Origin: Gerris lacustris
Lineage: Eukaryota > Arthropoda > Insecta > Hemiptera > Gerridae
Direction: 5' to 3'
Assembly: GCA_951217055.1 (NCBI GenBank)
Contig: OX578286.1
Coordinates: 11,805,050 to 11,869,049 of the forward strand
Length of the DNA: 64,000 bases
The stretch's first letter is position 1, and each line of letters starts with the position of its first letter. The notes below the pieces were generated by a model. That model saw nothing but the letters and a program-made list of their open reading frames with translations. It ran no database searches and was not told the DNA's origin. Of the stretch, positions 35,241-45,929 are shown piece after piece. The translations under genes and the position numbers were made by a program.

Positions 35241-36087
35241 TGTGCGCATCTACCATTGGGATCACAAGCCCATTGAAGTGGATGCACCCCACTTGGCAGA
35301 CGCAAACCCAGGTGCTGGGAAAATAAATTAAATAAGAATAAAAGAACAAAATAATCTATGATTTCTAATATTTTAATGAACATAAAATTATAAACTTGCA
35401 GCAATAGTTATAAGTTAAAAGATAAATGATTAATAATTAATGTGTAATGTATAATCTTGAATTTACGATTAAACATAAATTATAATAATAGTTTAAAATT
35501 AATTAAGTTATAAATATAGAAAAGAATGAAATCATTAAAAGACGAGCTAGTTATGGTGAGTAAAATATGTAAGATATTGAAATTAAATATTGAATCTAGG
35601 TAATTATTAATAGTTGGACTCAGCTGGGATGTAGGATAAAGATGTTGTATTCACGAGTTGAAAGATGAGGTGAGATCCAAGCAAGAATGATCAGCAAGTG
35701 TTGACAGTAGTGTCTTCTTAGAAGTCTGCAATGGACATCTAAGTCAATATAGTATTCGACAAGATGGCTACGCTATGCCGTAGACGTCTGCAGTGGACAT
35801 CTTAAGCGGCCGCTCGCCGTGAGTCGTGAGTGAAGGGTTAGACGTTGGGAAGTCGAACTGTACTGCGTGGGAGCGCAACCCTTACTGACGGACCTTCTGA
35901 TAGGAAGTAGGTTCGATTGTAAGGAACACCTGACTGTCCCAATAGGTCACTAGACTATACGTCCTCGAGTCGCGGGGGAGGTTTTTTCTATTAGAGAATT
36001 AGCTCGTCATTCTAACTACTACAGCTATTTGCAAATAAAATAAACATACTTTCTTAAAGAATAAATTAAAGACTTAAGAACTAAACA
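35241..36087 (-). repeat. 3' LTR of the BEL/Pao element
   Basis: 847 bp, apparently identical to 41766-42612. Its downstream edge is 742 bp from the start codon of the C5orf22 homologue on the same strand. Confidence 0.95.
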
Positions 36088-36103
36088 AAACCGCCCACCA
36101 AAA
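36088..36103 (-). other. Polypurine tract region of the BEL/Pao element
   Basis: Element strand reads TTTTGGTGGGCGGTTT immediately before the 3' LTR. It is the G-rich stretch expected to prime plus-strand synthesis, although interrupted by pyrimidines. Confidence 0.5.
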
Positions 36104-36157
36104 TTTGTGGAAAAATTTTTTTTTAAATTAAACTAAATCTGGAAGGAAATACTAAAA

Positions 36158-39100
36158 CTAGCACCTGTCATTAGATTCTGCTGGAAGAAGAGGAGATATC
36201 TGAGTAATAGGACGGGTGTACTCTCCTTTACTGGTTTTGACCCTAACCACTCTGACAATCTCATCTTTACCAGGAAAAGTTTCGAGAACCCGTCCAATAG
36301 GCCAATGTTGAGGAGGGGAATTGGGATATCGTAGGATCACCAAATCATTAACCTTAACATTGCTGTATTTCTGATTCCACTTGAGTCTTTGTTGGAGTCC
36401 GTTTAGATACTCTAAGTTCCATCGTCTCCATATGGCTTGAACACATTTGATGAGCCATTCGTATCGTGAAAGTCTGTTAGAAGGAACATCTATGATATCG
36501 TGTTCTGGTAGAGACACCAATGGTCCACCTGTGAGAAAGTGACCCGGTGTGAGGACATCAAACTCATTGGGAGAGGCTGGATTGGGACAAAGAGGCCTGG
36601 AATTAAGTATAGCTTCTATCCTAACCAGTACAGTATAAAGTTCTTCAAAGGTCAGACTTTGATCTCCAACAGTTCGAAGAAGGTGGCCTTTGACACTTTT
36701 GACTCCAGCTTCATATAGCCCTCCAAAGTGGGGAGCCGCAGGAGGAGTAAAGGTCCAGATAATGCCTTGAGTTTGAACAGATGTGATGATATTTTCTTGG
36801 TTTGTTTTATCTCGAAGCCAACGATAAAGTTCTTGTAAATGACGATTAGCTCCGACAAAATTGGTGCCATTATCGGAAAACACTTTTGAAGGTAGACCAC
36901 GTCGTCCCACAAAACGATGAAAAGACGCAAGGAACGCTTCGGTAGAAAGGCTTGACACTAATTCTAAGTGTATAGCCTTTGTAGCCATGCATATGTATAA
37001 AGCTAAATAACTTTTCTCTTGAGTCGCTTTACGGCGATTGGAAGTTTTGACGAAGAATGGTCCTGCATAGTCTACACCCACATTTATGAATGCCCTGCCT
37101 TGTTCAAATCTTGAAGGAGGTAGGTCGGCCATGAAAGCTGAAGATAATTTTGGTCGCATTCTGCGACAGACAATGCATTGGTGTAAACGAAATCGAATAA
37201 TATTTCTGGCGTTTACTATCCAAAATTGACGCATGATAAGTGAATGAAGGAGTTGAGGACCAGCATGTAGATATTTCACGTGGAAATGATCAATTACTAA
37301 GTTAGTAAAATGTGATTTTGACGGCAACAGCAGAGGATGACGGACTTCGTATGACAAAGCACTATTCCTCAAACGACCGCCCACCCTGAGTAAACCGGAG
37401 TACAAGAAAGGAGACAATGTCCGAAGACTATCCACTTGTTTATTATCAGTTAGTAATTTAATTTCTTCCTTGAAGTAGTAACCTTGAAGTAGTTTCACAC
37501 ATGTAAACAATGCTTGCTGCAGTTCTGTCAGGGAGAGAAAATTGTATATTCTTTTATCTTTAGACTTAAGTTTTAAGTTGTTAATGAATCGGAGAACGTA
37601 AGCCATAGTTCTTTGTAACTTGGTAAGTGAAGAAAAACCTTCAAACCAAATCACAAATTCTGAAGGAGGTTTTTTGCTAGATATTAGAACAGTCTCAGCT
37701 TTAATTTCTGGTAAATTATTGATATTGAATTCCTTAGATATTGGCCAAGAAGATATAGAAGTATACATCCACGAAGGACCTTTCCACCATGAATTTAGTG
37801 AAAGAATTTCTGAAGGATAAATACCGCGGGATGCCACATCTGCGGCATTGCCTTCTGAAGGTATGTGAAACCACTGGTCGTTAGAAGTGTGACGTAAGAT
37901 CTCTGTCGTTCGATTTCCAACATACACTTTCAACATGTGTGGGGGTGTACGAAGCCATCCCAGCACTACCGATGAATCAGTTAAGAAATACGTTGAAGTG
38001 ATGTCAAGATCCGCTAGAAAAGGCTGAATTGAGATATAAGTTCGAATTAGCAGTAGAGCGGCATTTAACTCTAACGTAGGGATGGTTAGAGTTTTCAAAG
38101 GCGCCAACTTTGTTTTTGAAATTATCAAATGCGAATGAACTGATTCGTCTAGACCTATTATTCTTAAGTAGATAACCGCAGCATATCCAAGTTGAGATGC
38201 GTCTGCGAATCCAATTAGTTTAATATTCTTTATTTCTAAAGGGAGAATGCATCGTGGAATCCGAATTTCGCGTAAACATGAAATTTGTTTAATGAACTTT
38301 TCCCAACTAGAAAGTAAATTGTGAGGTAATTCATCGTCCCAATCAAGGTTTTTAGTCCAGCATTGCTGCATAATGGACTTTGCTTTGAAGACCACTGGTG
38401 CAAGATAGCCTACCGGATCGTAAATTCTGGCCGTTGTTGAAAGAATAGACTTTTTTGTGATTTTGCTTGGGTTGGGAGGTTGTATGACATATGAGAGACA
38501 ATCATTTGAAGGGTCCCATTGTAACCCTAACACCTTGATGGAGTTATCTTCTGCCTCACTAAATGAGATAGGCACTACGTGGCTATCCTTAGGGATATGT
38601 TCTAGTACTTCTTTTGAACTGCTAGACCATTTTTTGAGTTCGAATCCACCTTTTTGTAAAAGCTGAACCATGTCCTTTTGAAGTTCGATAGCTTCTTTAA
38701 TATTTTTTGCGCCTGTAAGAATATCGTCGATATAAGTGTTAGTTTTAAGAACTTCAGAAGCTAAGGGATGGTTATGACCTTCATCTTCAATAAGTTGCTG
38801 TAAAGATCGTAGGGCAAGATAAGGTGAACAACTCATTCCAAAGATTACTGTATTAAGCTCATACTCTTGAATGGCATCCGTAGAATTGAACCGAAAAAGT
38901 ACATGTTGGTACTGACGATCTTTAGGATGCATTAAGACTTGAGGGAACATATGTTTAATATCAGCAGTAATAGCAACTTGAAAGGTTCGAAAGTGTAGAA
39001 TAACAAGAACTGTAGAACGTTGGAGCTTAGGACCAACTAGTAGTTTGTCGTTTAGAGATCCTTTGTCAGTTTGAGCTGAAGCGTCGAAAACAATTCTCAG

Positions 39101-41458
39101 TCGTGTTGATACACTATCTCGAATAACACAATGATGAGGGAGAAAATATTTACCTCTAATGGTGGCTGGCGACATGTATCCTAAGTCTAAGTATTCTTGG
39201 AAAGCGTCGCAGTAAGCTTTCTTCAACGATGGATCTTTATTTAACTTGCATTCCAGTCGTTGAAACCTAGTTATTGCAGTACGGTAAGAATCACCCAAAT
39301 CGACTGAGTCTGGAATTCTAAATGGTAACCTTACAATATATCTGCCTGAATCATCTCGTTTTTGAGTTTTCTTAAAGTATTCTTCACATTGTACATCCTC
39401 GGGATTAGTGATAGGAGTTGCAGGGACTTCTTCGACTTCCCAAAATGAGTGTACCAATTCCTCTAATTGCGTACGAGATGTGACAGTAAGAAGAGACAAG
39501 CTTGGCGTTTGTTGGTGCTCAGATCGAACGGGACCTGAAATAATCCATCCGAATATAGAGTTCCAAGCATGTGGACTTCCGTCATTAGTAGAAAATTTGC
39601 CATCAAGTAAAATATTGCCAAATAAATCGGCTCCAAGTAATAGATCCACTTGACCCGGTTCGTCGAATGATGGATCAGCTAATTTTAAATGAGAAAATTG
39701 TGCTTTAATGCTTCTTTGAACACGTGTCGTTGGCATAAATGAAGTTATTTGAGGCACAATTACAGCACGCGTTTCAAGTTTTGGAGTATTAAATGATTCT
39801 GGAACTATGGTACAGTTTGTCTGATATTTACCGCCACTAATGAATGCATTTCCAAAACCACAGAGGGGTTGATAATTTCTATTTTGACGAAGACCCAACT
39901 TTCTGGCTGTAGAAGATGTCATAAATGATCGTTGAGATCCACTGTCAATAACGAGTCGGATTAACTGATATTGTCCTTTAATATCTCGAACACGCGCTAT
40001 AGCCGTCCCAAGTAAAACTGACACTTCACCTTGACTTGAACTTGACAAGAATGAATTAGCCGATTCGGCTTTGTCTGAAGTTTCTTGATTCGGTTTATGG
40101 TTATCTCTTGGTTTGGCGGACTTCACATTATTGCTCCGTGAAGCCGTATAAACATTTTTTCTTTCATTTTGTGATGGAGTAGGTTTATTTGTTAATGAAT
40201 GAATATGTAATAAGGAATTATGCGGTTTTCCACATTCAAAACACCGGAAATGAGAGAGACAGTTGTTTTGAAGATGGGATTTAGATAGGCAATTAGTACA
40301 TAGTTTCCAATTTTTAACCTTTTTATAGCGTTGTTGAGGTTCTAATAATTTGAATTTAGGACATTTAAAAAGTTTATGGTTTTGTTTACACTCCGGGCAA
40401 TCATTAAAGTTGTCTTTATTAATTGCCGAAGAATTATGTTCGGTTGATAACAAGTGGCGTGTTTTTGAAAAAGCGTCTTGGCTGCTTGAAGGCTGAGTTT
40501 TGCTCGAAGAAGTAAGAGCTTCACTCTGTAAGAGGGTAGATTGTTGATATATAAAATCAACTAAATCTACGAACTGCGGGATTTCTGTCCCTTTATAATT
40601 ATTCTCGAATTTTTCTCTAGTTTTCGCATCGAGTAAACGAAGTACTAATGATAAAAGGATAAAACTGGATTCGTTTTCTATTTTTAAATTTTGAAAGGCG
40701 ATAGCACTTTCTATAGCACACGTACACAACGCTTCTAAAGAAGACAAATCTCTTTTTTTAATAGGAGTAAAATTTAAAATTTTTGTTAAGTAATTTGTCG
40801 CTTGCAAACGTTTATTATCATATTTCTTGAGAAGAGTCTCCCAAGCTTGAGCATAATCCTCAGCTGTAAGTGGGATATTTGCTATAGCTTGTTGAGCAAC
40901 TCCTTTTAACGAACTTTTTAAGTAGTGAAATTTTTGAATATCACTTAAATCTGGGTTATCTCTAATTAACGCAGAATATGTGTCTTTAAAAGACGCCCAC
41001 TGAGTTATGTCACCTTTAAATTCCGGAAGATGGACTGGTGGCAATCTTAGAATATTGTTGTGCATGCGTGACGAGTTAAATTCTGTGAATCCTAAATTAG
41101 CTTGTTGAGTCGTTTCTTTAGTCTCAACTTTTAAGTCAATGTCGAATGATAGCGCTGAATAATAAGTTTCTTTGACAGAAGACATTTTTTTTGTTAAATA
41201 ATCTAATTCTGATTTATCGTTTAACATTTTACAAATACGTTTGGCTTCACTAATTTTTGTTGTAAATTTATCCATAAGCATATCTATCTTCGATAATCTA
41301 GCTTTAAACAACTTTAAGTTTCCTTCATCTTTTCCACCGTCAAGTCCAAGACGATAAGTAGAATGAATATCATTTCCCAATTCCCTGATATCATCCTTCA
41401 ATTCGTCTAAATTTACACGGAACTTGCGTTCCTCTTCTTCAGGCAATTTAACTTCCAT
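36158..41458 (-). CDS. BEL/Pao Gag-Pol polyprotein
   Basis: 1766 residues with no break. Rough layout: N-terminal coiled region then a DUF1759-type Gag domain (about 140-290); cysteine/histidine zinc-knuckle cluster (350-416, e.g. CPECKQNHKLFKC and CFECGKPH); DUF1758-type aspartic protease with DSGS near 503; reverse transcriptase about 720-1000 with YIDD near 909; Pao-type connection; RNase H with FADAS near 1083 and TDSS; integrase zinc finger (H-x-H and C-x-x-C, 1390-1430); integrase core with Asp near 1461 and 1527 (SDNGTNF) and Glu near 1578; DUF5641-like C-terminus (about 1695-1755). The start is the first ATG, 285 nt after the primer site. Domain order (RNase H before integrase, no chromodomain) and 5-bp duplication fit BEL/Pao. 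Confidence 0.96.
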   Translation of the reverse strand: MEVKLPEEEERKFRVNLDELKDDIRELGNDIHSTYRLGLDGGKDEGNLKLFKARLSKIDMLMDKFTTKISEAKRICKMLNDKSELDYLTKKMSSVKETYYSALSFDIDLKVETKETTQQANLGFTEFNSSRMHNNILRLPPVHLPEFKGDITQWASFKDTYSALIRDNPDLSDIQKFHYLKSSLKGVAQQAIANIPLTAEDYAQAWETLLKKYDNKRLQATNYLTKILNFTPIKKRDLSSLEALCTCAIESAIAFQNLKIENESSFILLSLVLRLLDAKTREKFENNYKGTEIPQFVDLVDFIYQQSTLLQSEALTSSSKTQPSSSQDAFSKTRHLLSTEHNSSAINKDNFNDCPECKQNHKLFKCPKFKLLEPQQRYKKVKNWKLCTNCLSKSHLQNNCLSHFRCFECGKPHNSLLHIHSLTNKPTPSQNERKNVYTASRSNNVKSAKPRDNHKPNQETSDKAESANSFLSSSSQGEVSVLLGTAIARVRDIKGQYQLIRLVIDSGSQRSFMTSSTARKLGLRQNRNYQPLCGFGNAFISGGKYQTNCTIVPESFNTPKLETRAVIVPQITSFMPTTRVQRSIKAQFSHLKLADPSFDEPGQVDLLLGADLFGNILLDGKFSTNDGSPHAWNSIFGWIISGPVRSEHQQTPSLSLLTVTSRTQLEELVHSFWEVEEVPATPITNPEDVQCEEYFKKTQKRDDSGRYIVRLPFRIPDSVDLGDSYRTAITRFQRLECKLNKDPSLKKAYCDAFQEYLDLGYMSPATIRGKYFLPHHCVIRDSVSTRLRIVFDASAQTDKGSLNDKLLVGPKLQRSTVLVILHFRTFQVAITADIKHMFPQVLMHPKDRQYQHVLFRFNSTDAIQEYELNTVIFGMSCSPYLALRSLQQLIEDEGHNHPLASEVLKTNTYIDDILTGAKNIKEAIELQKDMVQLLQKGGFELKKWSSSSKEVLEHIPKDSHVVPISFSEAEDNSIKVLGLQWDPSNDCLSYVIQPPNPSKITKKSILSTTARIYDPVGYLAPVVFKAKSIMQQCWTKNLDWDDELPHNLLSSWEKFIKQISCLREIRIPRCILPLEIKNIKLIGFADASQLGYAAVIYLRIIGLDESVHSHLIISKTKLAPLKTLTIPTLELNAALLLIRTYISIQPFLADLDITSTYFLTDSSVVLGWLRTPPHMLKVYVGNRTTEILRHTSNDQWFHIPSEGNAADVASRGIYPSEILSLNSWWKGPSWMYTSISSWPISKEFNINNLPEIKAETVLISSKKPPSEFVIWFEGFSSLTKLQRTMAYVLRFINNLKLKSKDKRIYNFLSLTELQQALFTCVKLLQGYYFKEEIKLLTDNKQVDSLRTLSPFLYSGLLRVGGRLRNSALSYEVRHPLLLPSKSHFTNLVIDHFHVKYLHAGPQLLHSLIMRQFWIVNARNIIRFRLHQCIVCRRMRPKLSSAFMADLPPSRFEQGRAFINVGVDYAGPFFVKTSNRRKATQEKSYLALYICMATKAIHLELVSSLSTEAFLASFHRFVGRRGLPSKVFSDNGTNFVGANRHLQELYRWLRDKTNQENIITSVQTQGIIWTFTPPAAPHFGGLYEAGVKSVKGHLLRTVGDQSLTFEELYTVLVRIEAILNSRPLCPNPASPNEFDVLTPGHFLTGGPLVSLPEHDIIDVPSNRLSRYEWLIKCVQAIWRRWNLEYLNGLQQRLKWNQKYSNVKVNDLVILRYPNSPPQHWPIGRVLETFPGKDEIVRVVRVKTSKGEYTRPITQISPLLPAESNDRC

Positions 41459-41742
41459 AATTTACTATTAAATACTATACTTGGAATATATTGATAAATT
41501 AAATAAAAAAGTATAAAAGTATAACTTATAGAATAACCAGTAAAGAAGAGTAAACCTAAAGACCTGATATTGAAAAAACATTAAATCATAAAATATAATA
41601 ATAATAGTTTCTCCCAGATATCGTTTGTACATAAAATTTATTACTTTCTAGTTACTTAACATAAGAAAGGTTAAAAATCATAGATTAGTATTGCCGGAAA
41701 TCTATCAAACAACTTTAAAAAATTTAGATTTAGAATAGATAT

Positions 41743-41759
41743 ACCGGCCCAAAGGACCA
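41743..41759 (-). other. Primer-binding site, probably tRNA-Tyr
   Basis: Six bases inside the 5' LTR, the element strand reads TGGTCCTTTGGGCCGG. From memory this is complementary to the 3' end of insect tRNA-Tyr (CGGCTCGAAGGACCA) with about two mismatches. The TGG start is certain; the tRNA identity is tentative. Confidence 0.6.
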
Positions 41760-41765
41760 TTAAAT

Positions 41766-42612
41766 TGTGCGCATCTACCATTGGGATCACAAGCCCATTG
41801 AAGTGGATGCACCCCACTTGGCAGACGCAAACCCAGGTGCTGGGAAAATAAATTAAATAAGAATAAAAGAACAAAATAATCTATGATTTCTAATATTTTA
41901 ATGAACATAAAATTATAAACTTGCAGCAATAGTTATAAGTTAAAAGATAAATGATTAATAATTAATGTGTAATGTATAATCTTGAATTTACGATTAAACA
42001 TAAATTATAATAATAGTTTAAAATTAATTAAGTTATAAATATAGAAAAGAATGAAATCATTAAAAGACGAGCTAGTTATGGTGAGTAAAATATGTAAGAT
42101 ATTGAAATTAAATATTGAATCTAGGTAATTATTAATAGTTGGACTCAGCTGGGATGTAGGATAAAGATGTTGTATTCACGAGTTGAAAGATGAGGTGAGA
42201 TCCAAGCAAGAATGATCAGCAAGTGTTGACAGTAGTGTCTTCTTAGAAGTCTGCAATGGACATCTAAGTCAATATAGTATTCGACAAGATGGCTACGCTA
42301 TGCCGTAGACGTCTGCAGTGGACATCTTAAGCGGCCGCTCGCCGTGAGTCGTGAGTGAAGGGTTAGACGTTGGGAAGTCGAACTGTACTGCGTGGGAGCG
42401 CAACCCTTACTGACGGACCTTCTGATAGGAAGTAGGTTCGATTGTAAGGAACACCTGACTGTCCCAATAGGTCACTAGACTATACGTCCTCGAGTCGCGG
42501 GGGAGGTTTTTTCTATTAGAGAATTAGCTCGTCATTCTAACTACTACAGCTATTTGCAAATAAAATAAACATACTTTCTTAAAGAATAAATTAAAGACTT
42601 AAGAACTAAACA
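41766..42612 (-). repeat. 5' LTR of the BEL/Pao element
   Basis: 847 bp. On the element strand it starts TGTTTAG and ends GCGCACA, giving TG...CA ends. It should carry the element promoter. It matches the other LTR base for base as far as I compared. Confidence 0.95.
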
Positions 42613-42617
42613 TAGGG
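42613..42617. repeat. Right target-site duplication TAGGG
   Basis: Direct repeat of 35236-35240. Confidence 0.93.
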
Positions 42618-43186
42618 TAAAAAAAATTAAGGGTTAAAATTTTATTAATTTTTTTTCGACACCGTGAGGGGTATCATATGAAAGGGTACGTCGAGCTGAT
42701 TACAAAAATATATAATTCTTTGGTTATAACTTTGATAGGACAAGCGTAGGCGTGTTTGAAGCGGCTATGAAACGTGTCCCCCCTCTATCTCGCTTATATA
42801 GTGCAAAAAATCTGACAAAATTCTGACAAAAATTACTTTATCGGAAGTTTGTTTATGTGTTTTGAGAATATCAGACCCATAGGATAGTTCAAAGTAAGCT
42901 TTTTAGCATTTTAAAAACACCATCAATGGGGAACTACTGAAACTATATAGTGTGGTGGCCTATGGACCCTCGCTGTGTGCTGACTAGCATACACTTGACC
43001 TGTTTATTACTAAATAACTATTAAGACAAAGGGATCTTTAGTCCAATGTACTCTGGTACAAAGGTATATCACACTTCTGCTTTTATAATGGGAGTAACAG
43101 TCTAAAGAAGAATATTCAATATACCTTCTTTAGATTGTTACTCCCCAATATTTTTTATAAGGGGACTAAAAATTTAAAGAAGTACT

Positions 43187-43989
43187 CAATTTTTATGTAA
43201 TTAACACGTTTTAAGGTTCCCCTGAACCCCTAAAACATTGTATTTTAAAAATGTCTGTCTGTACTCTGTGCAGAAGCGTAGAACCTAAAATATATAGGAG
43301 TGATTTTGATTAAATTTTGCATACATGTTCAGAAAAATCATACGAAGAGATGAAATTAAATTAAGTCCTAAAATTGTGTGAACTTCCACAAAAAAAATCT
43401 TAGGAAACATAAAAAGGTTTCTGCTAGAAAAAGTTTAACTTGCGCCCCTAGCGCTTTCTAGTAGAGAATTTTGAAACTAAAAACCAATGATCTTCCAATG
43501 TTTTACGCGAGACTTGGCTTACTTTTTAACACAAGTGTTTTTGTTGGGATATAATGTATAGTGACAAAACCCAGTGATTCGCTTTTTGGGCACTTCAAGA
43601 CCACATACATAGAGACTCGCGGTTTTTTGGGTTTGATCGACAATATTAGCCAAAACCTAGTGGAAAAATCTAAAAAGTGAAACATTTTTATTTCCCTCCC
43701 CACCCCTTAAAAAATAAAAGATGGCGGTTGCAACTTGAAAGATTTTTCAATTGCGGCAAAACAGTAAGTTGTATCGAAAAGCAAATTCCACCATGGTAAC
43801 TGATTTTATAAGATCTACAACTTTAGTCCTATGACATTTGTCGTACCTCCATCGGTTCTACCTTAAATAAAACTAAATTTTATAATTTTTAAAAAAATGT
43901 TAGACTCTTTTTTTAGCATTGTCTTTTTGTTTTTCAGCATTGTTATTTATTACTTTATTACTTAGTTTCGATTGAAAGTTTTTGAAACG
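43187..43989. other. Unassigned repeat-like DNA
   Basis: Contains text such as ttttacgcgagacttggctt, also near 2478-2500, so it is probably repeat-derived. No gene. Confidence 0.4.
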
Positions 43990-44905
43990 AAGTTCTTTAT
44001 GGCACGTTCTGGAGCCCGGGAGTGACTCCGAAAAAAACGACCAAAATCACCGTCACAAAACCAAGCGTCATGAAATCTACCGATGACGATAACTTGAGTA
44101 AAAGATGACCGAGTTAGTTGAAATTTGGTACACATGTTCATTTTACCAATCCCCAGGCGCGGTGGACGTGGTTCGTTGGACAACGATATCCGCCAAAGCG
44201 TTCATGAGCAGCGCTCGCGTAAACGTAAGCTTCAAATTTAAAATTGGAATTTTAGGACGGAAACAAATTCTAACTTCATCTATTTATGAGACAAACAACT
44301 TTTATTATTATTTTTTTTTTTTTTTTAGTAATACGAACACCGGCACTGCTATGAAGTGATAAAAATCGCTAAATTTATTAAAGCGGACCTAAACGTTTAA
44401 AATAAAGAAAAAGAAAACAACGTTTCTACAGATATCTTACGTTCTAACGTAACGATTTTAATCAAACTTCTTACACATCGTCTAAAGTACAATTGAACCA
44501 GGCATGTAAAATTTTCAACCTGATACAAGCAGACGTTTTTGAGTAAGGAAGTGATATATTTTATAATTTTTCAAATTAGTAGGCCGGGTAGGTAGAAAAC
44601 ATTCCTATTTCCTACCAACTACAACCATACTCTCTCGGTTAACTATAAACTATTCTTTCTCAATATTCAAAATATATTTACTGTAAGACGCTTGCTTTAA
44701 TGATAAAAATAATGCTTTTCTTTTACTTTTGCCTTAACTCCGCTAGGTGCTAGGTACAAACAGTTAGTTACTTTTAATTTTGTCTCTTTTCTAACTCCGC
44801 CATGTATAAGTAGTTAGCAACGTATACGTACTTAGCAGTGTGATTTTATAATTTATATTTAATGAAAAATGTAAGGAACTTCGTTCCTACCGGGTGTCCC
44901 GCGAC
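43990..44905. repeat. Diverged family A relative, copy in plus orientation
   Basis: Starts near atggcacgttctggagcc, contains aaagcggacctaaacgttt and ends near acttcgttcctaccgggtg. The same order occurs inverted at 54473-55525. Confidence 0.7.
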
Positions 44906-45254
44906 TCCACGCGTATTTTTTTGTGTTTAATCGGAAATTGGCCCAAACCGACTGGAAAAATCCAAAAAGTTAAACATTTTTATATTTGCCCCTCCCCTTA
45001 AAAAATTAAAGATTGTGGTCGCTAATTAAAAGATTTTTTTGGAGGCATATTGCGGCTAAATGGTAAGTCCTTTATAAGAAAATTACACCAGCGGTAACTA
45101 ATTTTAATAGACCTACAAGTTTGGTCCTATGACATAGACCTAAGTTATATCATTTTTTAAAAATTTTTGACTTTTGTTTAGCATTGTCTTTTTGTTTTTT
45201 TTAGCACTGTTATATATTATGTACTATAATAATAGTTTCGATTGGCAGTTTTTA

Positions 45255-45929
45255 GAGTCCGTAGGCAAAACCAAGGACCCTTACATATTCCTGCATGTGT
45301 CTGTCCGTCCGTCTGTCGTCTGCTCGCTCTCACGGTGGCACCTTTCGTCCTATCACTTATCACTTTGAAATTTGGCATATATGTGTATAGTACCTACCCA
45401 CTCATTTTGAATATATAGCAACTTAAAAAAAAAAAAATTAAAATAAGGGTAACAATTGTTTTCTCTGGAGTCCTTGTGGGGTATCATATGAAAGGGCTTC
45501 GAGCTGATTACAAAAATATATAATTTTTGGTTAAAAGCTTGGATAGGGCTAGCGTAGACGAGTTTGAAGTGGGTGGGAAAAGTGCCCCCCCCCCCCCTCT
45601 ATCTCGCTTATGTGAAGTGCAAAATATTTGAAAAAATTCCTGAACATTCTTCAACCAAAAGTAAAGATACCACTTTTTGAAAATTTCGAAGAAAGTATTA
45701 TTTTATTTTTTATTGACAAAATAAGTTTTTTTTTCATAACTATGCTCTTTTGGATGTATTTATATGTTTATAGTCCGGTTCACTGGCAAAAAATACTTTA
45801 TCAGAAGTTTGTTTATGCGTTTTGAGAATATTAGACCCATAGGATAGTTCAAACTAGGCTCTTTATCATTTTAAAAGGTATGTACATCAATAGGATACTA
45901 CAAACAATATTGTGTTGCCTACGGACCCT
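45255..45929. mobile_element. Inverted-repeat element X, copy 2
   Basis: Termini GAGTCCGTAGGCAA and TTGCCTACGGACCCT are inverted repeats. It holds the uninterrupted sequence aaataagggtaac at 45441-45453 matching the BEL/Pao target in copy 1. No coding capacity seen. Confidence 0.75.

Larger units (their letters stand above)
35241..42612 (-). mobile_element. Complete BEL/Pao LTR retrotransposon
   Basis: 7372 bp between a 5-bp target duplication TAGGG (35236-35240 and 42613-42617). Two 847-bp LTRs, a tRNA-type primer site, one uninterrupted 1766-codon Gag-Pol frame and a purine-rich tract lie in the order expected for minus-strand transcription. The LTR copies look identical by eye, and a paralogous empty site exists at 45441-45455, so the insertion is young. 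No envelope-like frame is present between the polyprotein stop and the 3' LTR. Confidence 0.96.
35055..42970. mobile_element. Inverted-repeat element X, copy 1, interrupted by BEL/Pao
   Basis: Left end GGGTCCGTAGGCAAAACC, right end GGCCTATGGACCCT; the same element is seen uninterrupted at 45255-45929. Outside the BEL insertion about 540 bp remain. Shared internal text includes the ggggtatcatatgaaagg block and the ctgtccgtccgtc tract. Non-coding. Confidence 0.75.
34997..43186. mobile_element. Outer MITE with TIR GGTACTTCTTTAGATTG, split by element X
   Basis: Left end ggtacttctttagattgtt at 34997; right end aatttaaagaagtact near 43186. A related uninterrupted element lies at 13528-13937. Internal copies of the terminal motif occur at 43090 and 43120, as in that element. 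Confidence 0.6.

Noticed and set aside
36652..36930. Second frame inside the BEL/Pao polyprotein
   Set aside because: Shadow frame of the integrase region.
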